From positions 1-23,382 of the forward strand of contig DGWL01000056.1 in assembly GCA_002396125.1 (NCBI GenBank): DNA of 23,382 nt, in the 5' to 3' direction. Positions 1 through 7,031 of this stretch are shown here, in pieces. The position numbers were made by a program, and so were the translations under genes. Source of the DNA: Porphyromonadaceae bacterium UBA4259. GTDB taxonomy: Bacteria; Bacteroidota; Bacteroidia; Bacteroidales; Muribaculaceae. The notes beneath the pieces are model-generated. The model saw only the letters and a list, made by a program, of their open reading frames with translations. It was not told the origin of the DNA and did no database searches. Every line of letters starts with the position of its first letter. Position 1 is the first letter of the stretch.

Positions 1-498
1 CTGCATCTTGCCAGTGGCAAGAACTGTAGCGGCAGTGGCATTGCTATTACTGCGGTCAAATTGCATGAGCCATGACTGGCGAGCCTTGTTGGAAGGAGTG
101 TTGGTGTAGTTAGTCTCACCTATTGTATAACCATATTTTGCGGTACCCATCAGGTAGATGTGGTCGCCGGCAACAGTCATAGTGGGCATTTGCCATGCCG
201 AGCCGCTAACGGTAGATTCGTAGAACTGCAGCCAGTTCACGTTGAGGTCGGTGTCAAGTTCTGCCATGGCCCAGCTGCTGTTGACAGTTGACGGAGTCAC
301 TGCTTTGCCGCCAATCAAGAACTCAGCGCCAGCAATACCGGTAATCCAAGTTGACATATAGATATTGTTGCCCACAATCTGGAGAGCGCGCACGCTTTCT
401 TGTGTTGCCTCGCACTCGCTCACGAGGTGCTTGATGTAGTTACCTTCCTGGTCAAACTTGATAACGAACATGTTGCCGGCGGTGTTTTGAGCATTGCC
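1..498 (-). CDS. Secreted repeat-type protein fragment (5'-truncated at a junction, open at the left edge)
   Basis: The minus strand is open from about 498 to base 1. It reads as a compositionally normal extracellular protein: segments such as NMFVIKFDQEGNYIKHL, then VGNNIYMSTWITG, then VAGDHIYLMGTAKYGYTIG, then SWLMQFDRSN. The alternation of 'F.IKFD..GN' and 'V.G..IY..G' strands resembles beta-propeller or SBBP-like repeat proteins secreted by Bacteroidales; this family assignment is an inference. No signal peptide or start is visible. To the right of about 484-500 the same frame only mirrors the M16 peptidase gene on the other strand, so the true 5' part is missing. The C-terminus lies outside the window. 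It could be a pseudogene made by rearrangement, or an intact gene broken by a chimeric assembly. Confidence 0.6.
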
Positions 499-1326
499 GA
501 TTCCATTTTCGCCAATGTGTTCTGCCATCATCCACTTGGCGCAGAGAAACTCACCCTTAAGGAAATTGACCAAGTGAATTACAACCGCATTCTTGATGTG
601 TATCGTGACCGCTTTGCCGACGTGAGCGACATGACGGTGTATCTCATTGGCGATTTCAACCGCGACTCACTCATGATGCTCACCGAGCGCTACATCGCCG
701 CTTTGCCCGGCAACGGCCGCATGGAGCATGCCAAGGACATTGGCTATCACCTTTTCAGTGGCGACGTGAAGAACTACTGGACCCGCAAGATGGAGACCCC
801 GCAGGATAAGGTTTATTTCTTCTGGACCGGCGACTGCCCCTACAATGCCCGAAACGTGCTGCTCTCAAAGCTGGCAGGACAGGTGTTTACCGCAATATTC
901 CGCGACGAGCTTCGCGAGAAACGCGGGTGGACCTATCATGTCGACACCCATTGTAGCGTGGTGACCGACCAGAACGGCGACGACGGCCCCGTAACATTTA
1001 TGCCTCTCAACGTCACTGTCAACGCCGGCAAGGGTGCCGAGGCACGCGACATTATTGAACAAACGATTAAGGACGTGGCAACCCGAGGCATTACCATCGG
1101 GCAACTCGACAAGGTGAAGAAATATTACCGCAAGGTTTACAACGAGGACATCGAAGACAACACCTACTGGATGGCAATGATGCGCAACTGGGTGAAGAAC
1201 GGCGTGAACCTCCACAATGGATACCTCCAGTTGCTCGACAGCATCACCACAGCCGATGTTCAAGACTTCGTGGCACGATACATAAACACAGGCAACCGAT
1301 TGATTCTCCTGATGGAAGCCGAATGA
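485..1326 (+). pseudogene. M16 (insulinase/PqqL-type) zinc peptidase, C-terminal fragment
   Basis: This encodes roughly the last 275 residues of an M16-family peptidase. Recognisable family features are the DSI...HHPLG segment, then VNYNRILDVYRDRFADVSD, VYLIGDFNRD, YIAALPG and REKRGWTYHVD (compare the 'lRE..glaY.v' motif of M16 C-terminal domains), and a C-terminal RYINTGNRLILLMEAE. The catalytic HXXEH half is absent. A reading frame can be opened at an ATG at 400, but its first 25-30 residues are antisense to the secreted-protein fragment and do not look like M16, so 400 is not believed to be a real start. Homology begins about 485-499. As it stands the piece cannot be an active peptidase on its own. 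Full-length Bacteroidota M16 proteins of this type are about 900 residues or more. A structured repeat cluster starts 4 bases after its stop. Confidence 0.75.
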
Positions 1327-1329
1327 AGA

Positions 1330-1653
1330 ATTGCCGGAAAGGTCAAACCAAAACAACAAACCATGACAAAGAAAACAAATATTTTTTTGTTGAATTTGTC
1401 GTTTTTTGTTGACTTTGTTTGATTGTTAATGAATTAGTGCGCCCTGAAGTTGGAAAATTTGCCGCCCGTTGGGCGGAAATTAAGGCTCAGCAAGCTTCGC
1501 TAAAATTATTATTTTTTAAAATTTTAAATTAACTAAATATTAGCGCCCCAGGCGCAATAATTTTCTCGCGCCAGCGAGCTCCTCTATTCTCCAGGCGGTG
1601 TTTAGTTTAAATTAGCGAAATTAGTGTGCCATGAGGTAGCAAGAGATGCCGCA
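1330..1653. repeat. Structured intergenic repeat, copy 1 (full length)
   Basis: This is a 324-base AT-rich unit beginning ATTGCCGGAAAGGTCAAACC. Its parts in order: an imperfect palindrome of about 80 bases with arms of about 40 (1343-1422, A/C-rich left arm and T/G-rich right arm); a CCGCCC/GGGCGG hairpin (1462-1476); CGCTAA...TTAGCG flanking an AAAATTTT core (1498-1545); a GCGCC/GGCGC hairpin (1543-1555); a CTCGC/GCGAG hairpin (1565-1578); and a 3' tail ending GATGCCGCA. The same order recurs at 1654, 12818 and, truncated, at 1915 and 13145. No open reading frame lies in it. Its function is unknown. Confidence 0.85.
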
Positions 1654-1914
1654 ATTGCCGATGAAGGTCAAACCAAAACAACAAACCCAGACAAAGAAAA
1701 CAAATATTTTTTTGTTGAATTTGTCGTTTTTTGTTGACTTTGTTTGATTGTTAATGAATTAGTGCGCCCTGAAGTTGGAAAAGTTGCCGCCCGGAGGGCG
1801 GAAATTAAGGCTCAGCAAGCTTCGCTAAAATTATTTTTATTAAAATTTTAAATTAACTAAATTTTAGCGCCACCGGCGCAATAATTTCTCGCGCCAGCGA
1901 GCCTATTTAAGACA
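1654..1914. repeat. Structured intergenic repeat, copy 2
   Basis: Directly abuts copy 1 and is nearly identical to it over the palindrome. It carries CCGCCC-GGA-GGGCGG (1787-1801), GCGCC-ACC-GGCGC and CTCGC-GCCA-GCGAG, so the stems are the same as copy 1 while two of the loops differ. The 3' tail of copy 1 (the stretch with CTCCTCTATTCTCC to GATGCCGC) is missing and is replaced by CTATTTAAGACA. Confidence 0.85.
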
Positions 1915-2040
1915 ATTGCCGATGAAGGTCAAACCAAAACAACAAACCCAGACAAAGAAAACAAAAAATATTTTGTTGCTTTTGTTGTCTTTTGTTGAAT
2001 TTGTTTGATTAGTAATGAATCAGTGTGCCTGAGGACGAAA
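1915..2040. repeat. Structured intergenic repeat, copy 3 (truncated)
   Basis: Starts ATTGCCGATGAAGGTCAAAC like copy 2 and keeps the long A/C-T/G palindrome, with several base changes in the right arm. It diverges after AATGAATCAGTGTGCCTGAGG. The GC-rich hairpins and the 3' tail are absent. It lies directly upstream of the promoter of the secreted adhesin-like gene. Confidence 0.75.
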
Positions 2041-2095
2041 TTATATCTCAACGGCCGATAATTATCACAAATCAACACTACAAAGTCACTGATAA

Positions 2096-2126
2096 TTTGG
2101 TTATTACAATTTTATTACTATCTTTG
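2096..2126 (+). promoter_or_regulatory. Bacteroidota-type promoter of the secreted adhesin-like gene
   Basis: TTTG at 2096-2099, a 19-base spacer and TATCTTTG at 2119-2126 match the TTTG-N19-21-TAnnTTTG consensus of the Bacteroidota primary sigma factor. The predicted 5' leader is about 40-45 bases before the ATG at 2178. It lies outside the repeat cluster. Confidence 0.75.
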
Positions 2127-2177
2127 CAACGAGAAAACAATTACTATAGAATAACCATTTATCAATTTTGAGTGATT

Positions 2178-4031
2178 ATGAAAAGATTTTACACTACCCT
2201 TGCGATGGTGATTGTTTTTGCCATTGCATCATTTGCGCAACTGCTCCCACAGGCACCTGCGGTGCCCTACACGGGAATTATGAGAAGCACACCCAAAACC
2301 ATTAAGGCCGATGATGTGCTGGTTACCCTGCCCGAGACTGCCGTGGTTGAGGACGACTGGGCTATCGATGCCCTTTACTACTACTTCGAAGACGGCACAC
2401 CCCCATTCCTTAACGACAACCCCATCTCGGTTGCCTTCGATGGCGTCGACGTTTACTTCAAGGGGGTTGTCTACACCTGCCCCAATGCCTGGATTAAAGG
2501 AAAGATGATGAACAACGTGGCCAGCTTTGCCAGCGGGCAGTATTGCGGCACCTACAATGACTACAACATCTACGCCTGCGGCACTAGCGACCTTGTGAAC
2601 TTCAGCAGCTTCAGGTTCCAGTACGACCCTGTTGAGAAGTCGTTCACTCTTGCTGATTTCTATCTGGAGAACGTATACCCCGACCAGCAGGGTTACATCT
2701 TTTTCTCCTATCGCATGAAAATTTATAAAAATGTGCAAGTTCCCACTCCCACCGACCTTGCTGTAGTTCCCGAAGCACGCAAGGCTCAAGTGTCGTGGAA
2801 TAGTGAAGCCAGCAAGAGCAACCTGCGTTTCCGCAAGATGGTGGACGTGACAGCCAATAACCGCTCGTGGGATTTTGAAGATGAAAATCAGGCAGCCGAG
2901 TTCACACTGGTTGACGCCGACGGCGACGGCAAGGGATGGGCATGGATCAACTCTCAGGTGAAAGCCCACAGTGGCACCGGCATCATGTACTCAATGAGCT
3001 ACGACAACACCACCGGCGCCCTCACCCCCGACAACTGGATTATCTCGCCCAAGGTGAAACTTGGCGGCCAAGTATCGCTATGGGCTTGCTCACAAGAGCA
3101 GTCGGCCGACTATGCCAACGAGCAATTCCAAATTTACGTCCTTGAAGGCGACACATGGTCAACTGTCAATGATTTCATCGCTGTAAGCGACATCTTCACA
3201 ACCACCGTCGAATATCAGCAATTCACAGCCGACCTCAGCGCCTTTGAGGACTATGGCTACATTGCCATTCGCCACTTTAACTGCACCGATCAGTTCTGGC
3301 TCGACATCGACGACATTGAGGTTACCGTCCCCGATGCCTCGGGAGCTGTGCAACCCGAGTGGACAGTATATGAGGATGTGGTTAATCCTTTCACCATCAA
3401 CAATCTTGACCCCTCGACCGAATATGAGGTTCAGGTGTGTGGCGTTGAAGACGGCGTGTTGAGCCTGTGGACTCCCAGCGTGGTGTTCACCACCCTGCCC
3501 GAAGGCACAGTAGAGCCCACTATCGATGAGCTCTACATGGTGGGAACTTTCAACGACTGGAACACGACCGAGGGACGCATCCCACTGGTTGAGGTAGAGG
3601 AAGGCGTGTTTGAGGCTAAAGCCGACCTCCCCGCCAATGCCGAGTTCAAGCTCATCACCTTCAACGAGGAAGGCTCCCCCATCTGGATGGGCGGCACCGA
3701 CGACACCGGATCGGGCCACTACGACATCACCCAGGAACTGCTCAATGTGCCAACTCCACTCTATGTCGACGCCGGCGCCAACTTCCTGCTTGCCACCGAG
3801 CCCGCAGTCTACAAGGTGCGCGTCACCCAGGCCGAAACCACAACATTGCAGGGCCTCACCGCTCCGCTGCTCATTGAGTTTATCTACTACGCTCCCACCG
3901 CCATAGACAGCATTGGCACCGACGCTAAGGTTGACAACACATGGTACAACCTGCAGGGAGTTAAGCTCAGCGGCAAGCCCAGCACTCCGGGCATCTACAT
4001 CAACGCCGGCAAGAAGGTGATTGTGAAATAA
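2178..4031 (+). CDS. Secreted multidomain protein: FN3 / choice-of-anchor J / SusE-like
   Basis: A 617-residue exported protein. The ATG at 2178 is preferred to the GTG at 2172 because it begins a classic signal peptide (MKRFYTTLAMVIVFAIASFA, residues 1-20). Residues about 60-185 form a beta-rich domain (DVYFKG, AWIKG, FASGQYCGTY) that recurs in the gene at 8307-9497. Residues about 188-220 start a fibronectin III fold (PTPTDLAVVPEARKAQVSW). It is interrupted by a choice-of-anchor J/cleaved-adhesin domain at about 229-385 (WDFED, LTPDNWIISP, FWLDIDDIEV) and resumes to about 440 (STEYEVQVCGVEDG). Residues about 448-550 resemble SusE/SusF or CBM48-like glycan-binding modules (LYMVGTFNDWN, IWMGG). 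The C-terminus, WYNLQGVKLSG then GIYINAGKKVIVK, resembles a short Por-type tail. It probably sits at the cell surface and binds protein or glycan; no catalytic site was recognised. Confidence 0.85.
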   Translation: MKRFYTTLAMVIVFAIASFAQLLPQAPAVPYTGIMRSTPKTIKADDVLVTLPETAVVEDDWAIDALYYYFEDGTPPFLNDNPISVAFDGVDVYFKGVVYTCPNAWIKGKMMNNVASFASGQYCGTYNDYNIYACGTSDLVNFSSFRFQYDPVEKSFTLADFYLENVYPDQQGYIFFSYRMKIYKNVQVPTPTDLAVVPEARKAQVSWNSEASKSNLRFRKMVDVTANNRSWDFEDENQAAEFTLVDADGDGKGWAWINSQVKAHSGTGIMYSMSYDNTTGALTPDNWIISPKVKLGGQVSLWACSQEQSADYANEQFQIYVLEGDTWSTVNDFIAVSDIFTTTVEYQQFTADLSAFEDYGYIAIRHFNCTDQFWLDIDDIEVTVPDASGAVQPEWTVYEDVVNPFTINNLDPSTEYEVQVCGVEDGVLSLWTPSVVFTTLPEGTVEPTIDELYMVGTFNDWNTTEGRIPLVEVEEGVFEAKADLPANAEFKLITFNEEGSPIWMGGTDDTGSGHYDITQELLNVPTPLYVDAGANFLLATEPAVYKVRVTQAETTTLQGLTAPLLIEFIYYAPTAIDSIGTDAKVDNTWYNLQGVKLSGKPSTPGIYINAGKKVIVK

Positions 4032-4052
4032 CCTTCCCACGAAGTTGAAACG

Positions 4053-4094
4053 CAAAAAAAGAATGCACTCCCAGGCGATGGGGGTGCATTTTTT
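4053..4094. terminator. Bidirectional rho-independent terminator between the secreted protein gene and polA
   Basis: The stem AATGCACTCCC / GGGGGTGCATT (4062-4090, one G-T pair) is preceded by an A-run (4053-4060) and followed by a T-run (4089-4094). It can therefore end transcription from both convergent genes. Confidence 0.85.
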
Positions 4095-4119
4095 ATCTCA
4101 TGTGTGTAAGTGAGTTTCG

Positions 4120-6954
4120 TCAATGAGCGTCGAGCCAGTTGGCGGCCGCGCCATGTGAGGCGGTGAGTCGCACACGACCGTGATAGGCGTTTTCCATCTC
4201 GCTCACAACGATGGCGGTGACACGGTCGAGCTCGGCGGGAATGACGTCGAAGTTCAATTCGTCGTGAACCTGCAGTATCATGCGCGAGCTGATGCCTTCT
4301 TGCTCAAAGCGGCGATAGATGGCAATCATGGCGAGCTTGATGACATCGGCGGCGGTGCCCTGAATGGGGGCGTTGACAGCGTTGCGCTCGCTGAAGCCGC
4401 GCACCACAGCGTTGCGCGAGTTGATGTCGGGGAGCATGCGCCGGCGGCCAAAGAGGGTGGTGACGTAGCCCTTCTCGCGAGCCTGCGCCACGCTGCGCTC
4501 AATGTATTGTTTCACCTGCGGGAATGTGTCGAAGTAGCCGTCGATGAGCATCTTGGCCTCACTGCGCGGGATGTTGAGACGCTGGCTCAAGCCAAAGGCC
4601 GAGATACCATAGAGAATGCCGAAATTGGCCGTCTTTGCCTTGCGCCGCTGGTCGGGGGTAACCTTGTCGAGCGGCTCATGGTAAATTCTCGAGGCGGTAA
4701 TGGCGTGGATGTCCTCGCCGGCGGCAAATGCCGCGAGCATGGTGTCATCGTTGCTCAAGTCGGCCACCAGCCGCAACTCAATCTGCGAATAGTCGGCACT
4801 GAAGAACACGTTGCCCTCGCTCGGGATGAATGCACGGCGTATTTCCTTGCCGTCGTCGTTGCGCACCGGGATGTTTTGCAGGTTGGGGTTGGTCGACGAC
4901 AACCGGCCTGTGGCGGTAACGGTTTGGTTATAGGTGGTGTGAATGCGCCCTGTGCGCGGATTGACCAGTGCCGGCAACGCGTTGACATAGGTGGATAGCA
5001 ACTTGCGCAAGCCACGCAGCTCAAGGATTTTGTCGACAAGCGGATGGCGGTCGCGCAGCTTGAGCAGTATTTCCTCGGTAGTAGAGTACTGGCCGGTCTT
5101 GGTGCGCTTAGCCTTAGCGTCGATTTTCAGGCGGTCGAAGAGCACCTCGCCCACTTGTGCCGGCGATGCCGTGTTGAATTCCACGCCCGCCAGCTCGTGG
5201 CATTCACGCTCAAGAACGTCGACTTGCTCGGTGAGACGCACCGAGTACTCGGCAAGCGCTTTCTCGTCGATGCGGGCTCCCGCCAGCTCCATGCTCGATA
5301 GCACACGCACCAGTGGCAACTCAATATCAGTGAGCAGATGGGTCATTCCGTTCTCCTCGAGCCGCTTGTCGAGCTGTGGCTGCAACGCCAGCGCCAGGTC
5401 GGCCATCTCGCATGCCCACTGGCTCAGCCGCTCGGGCTTAACATCGGCCCATCGCTTTTGCTTCTTTCCCTTGGCCCCAATGAGGCTCTCGGCACTGATG
5501 GCCTGGTAGTTCATCAATTCCTCGGCAATGAGGCGCGTGCTGTGAGAGCGCTCGGGCTGCAGCAGGTAGTGCGCTACCCCTATGTCGTAGTAATCGCCTT
5601 TGAACTCGACACCGGCATTGCTGAGCATCACTATCCACCGCTTCACATCATTGCCCACAAGCCTGAGTTTGCCGTCAAAGAGCGGTGCCACAGCGCTCAT
5701 CATCCAGCCCATGTCGTCGAGTGGCATGAAGGCGGCATGATAGCGCTCACGGCTCACAGCCACACCCACAATGCGGGCTCTCATCGCCTCCTCGCCATCG
5801 GCAACGATGCACACTCCCACCGGCTTGCCCGCCTTGATAATTTCCTCAACCAGTTGCGCGGCGGTGGCATCGTCGGCCACCAGGCTATATTCGTGCTCGT
5901 GCGAGTCAATGCGTGTCATCTCCACCTCCTGCTCGGCCGGTGTGAGTTCGCCGGGAGCGAGAGTGTCGAAGAGAGTGCCCTGCAACGGGTTCTTGGCCGG
6001 ATGGTTGAGAATCTCAAGGTCGGCACGCGACACATCCTTGAGCGCCACACCGGGCGAGGGAGCGTTTTTCAGGCCCACATTAGCCTCGCCATGCTCGATT
6101 AAGCGCACCGCAAGAGTGCGGAATTCCAACTCTTTAAACACCTGGTTAAGGGCTTTCATGTCAACAGGCTTGCGCCGCATCTTCTCCTCGTCCCACTTGA
6201 GCGGAACGTCGGTCTTGATGGTGGCAAGGAATTTTGAGAACTTGATTTGTTCCACATTCTCGGTCACGTTGCGCAGCATAGCGCCCTTGAGTTGCTGAGT
6301 GTTGGCAAGCAAATTATCTACACTGCCAAACTCCCTAATGAGCTTTAGCGCTTTCACCTCGCCCACACCTGGACAACCGGGAATATTGTCGACACTATCG
6401 CCCATGAGTGCCAGCAGGTCGATTACCTGCGAGGGACTAGTGAAACCATATTTAGCATTTATCTCCTCAACGCCCAGAATTTCAACATTACCGCCCTTGC
6501 GTCCAGGATGATAAATCTTGACGTGTGGCGTGACGAGCTGCCCAAAATCTTTGTCGGGCGTCATCATGAAGGTTTCTACGCCACGTTCCTCGGCCATGTG
6601 GGCTAGCGTGCCTATCACATCGTCGGCCTCATAGCCAGGCACTTCAATCACGGGGATGTTATAGGCCTCAATGATGCGCTTGATATAGGGCACCGCAAGC
6701 TTGATGTCCTCGGGGGTCTCATCGCGGTTGCCTTTATAATCCTTGTAGGCCTCGTGACGGAACGTGCCGCCGGGAGGGTCGAAGCACACGGCGATGTGGG
6801 TGGGACACTCTTTCTTGAGCACGTCTTGCAAAGTGTTGACAAAGCCAAAGATTGCCGACGTGTTCAATCCCGCCGAGGTGTAGCGAGGATTGCGAATCAG
6901 CGCATAGTAGGCGCGAAAAATGAGCGCATAGGCGTCGAGAAGAAAAAGCTTCAT
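4120..6954 (-). CDS. polA: DNA polymerase I with a degenerate 3'-5' exonuclease domain
   Basis: At 944 residues this is full length for the family. Residues 1 to about 290 are the 5' flap nuclease (LLDAYALIFRAYYAL, GYEADDVIG at 107-115, TPDKDFGQLV, LMGDSVDNIPG). Residues about 355-540 have the exonuclease fold. Residues about 540-944 are the polymerase: motif A FFSADYSQIELRL (catalytic D721), the O-helix RRKAKTANFGILYG (770-783) and motif C VHDEL (D898). In the exonuclease domain, the FDTET motif of active enzymes aligns with VCIVA (D and E become C382 and V384). The motif II Asp aligns with W440. The YAxxD motif aligns with WACEM (W513, M517). Polymerase and flap nuclease should be active for Okazaki fragment maturation and repair; proofreading should not. 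It lies downstream of deoC with a 77-base spacer. Confidence 0.97.
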   Translation of the reverse strand: MKLFLLDAYALIFRAYYALIRNPRYTSAGLNTSAIFGFVNTLQDVLKKECPTHIAVCFDPPGGTFRHEAYKDYKGNRDETPEDIKLAVPYIKRIIEAYNIPVIEVPGYEADDVIGTLAHMAEERGVETFMMTPDKDFGQLVTPHVKIYHPGRKGGNVEILGVEEINAKYGFTSPSQVIDLLALMGDSVDNIPGCPGVGEVKALKLIREFGSVDNLLANTQQLKGAMLRNVTENVEQIKFSKFLATIKTDVPLKWDEEKMRRKPVDMKALNQVFKELEFRTLAVRLIEHGEANVGLKNAPSPGVALKDVSRADLEILNHPAKNPLQGTLFDTLAPGELTPAEQEVEMTRIDSHEHEYSLVADDATAAQLVEEIIKAGKPVGVCIVADGEEAMRARIVGVAVSRERYHAAFMPLDDMGWMMSAVAPLFDGKLRLVGNDVKRWIVMLSNAGVEFKGDYYDIGVAHYLLQPERSHSTRLIAEELMNYQAISAESLIGAKGKKQKRWADVKPERLSQWACEMADLALALQPQLDKRLEENGMTHLLTDIELPLVRVLSSMELAGARIDEKALAEYSVRLTEQVDVLERECHELAGVEFNTASPAQVGEVLFDRLKIDAKAKRTKTGQYSTTEEILLKLRDRHPLVDKILELRGLRKLLSTYVNALPALVNPRTGRIHTTYNQTVTATGRLSSTNPNLQNIPVRNDDGKEIRRAFIPSEGNVFFSADYSQIELRLVADLSNDDTMLAAFAAGEDIHAITASRIYHEPLDKVTPDQRRKAKTANFGILYGISAFGLSQRLNIPRSEAKMLIDGYFDTFPQVKQYIERSVAQAREKGYVTTLFGRRRMLPDINSRNAVVRGFSERNAVNAPIQGTAADVIKLAMIAIYRRFEQEGISSRMILQVHDELNFDVIPAELDRVTAIVVSEMENAYHGRVRLTASHGAAANWLDAH

Positions 6955-6998
6955 AAGTGGTTAAAATTAAGAGTAAACAAGCTGAATATCAGATGGAG

Positions 6999-7026
6999 AT
7001 TTCAGACTTCTGAAATCTGACTTCTG
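6999..7026. repeat. Degenerate 7-nt tandem repeats after the deoC stop
   Basis: Four consecutive heptads read ATTTCAG, ACTTCTG, AAATCTG and ACTTCTG on the plus strand. They also form a perfect 8-base stem GATTTCAG/CTGAAATC (6998-7017, 4-base loop). The tract lies just past the deoC stop (7032-7034) and before polA on the minus strand. A comparable tract follows the helicase stop at about 22398. There is no T-run on either side that would make it an obvious terminator. Confidence 0.55.
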
Positions 7027-7031
7027 ACAAC

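Noticed and set aside
400..484. The ATG at 400 as the start of the M16 peptidase fragment.
   Set aside because: The 28 residues it adds are antisense to the convincing minus-strand secreted protein and do not resemble any M16 sequence; homology begins after about 485.
1330..2040. The tandem repeats as a CRISPR array.
   Set aside because: The units are 126-324 bases with no regular short repeat and unique spacer alternation, and no cas genes are nearby.
2172..2180. GTG at 2172 as the start of the secreted adhesin-like gene.
   Set aside because: ATG at 2178 gives a cleaner signal peptide (MKRFYTT...), and the two extra residues add nothing.
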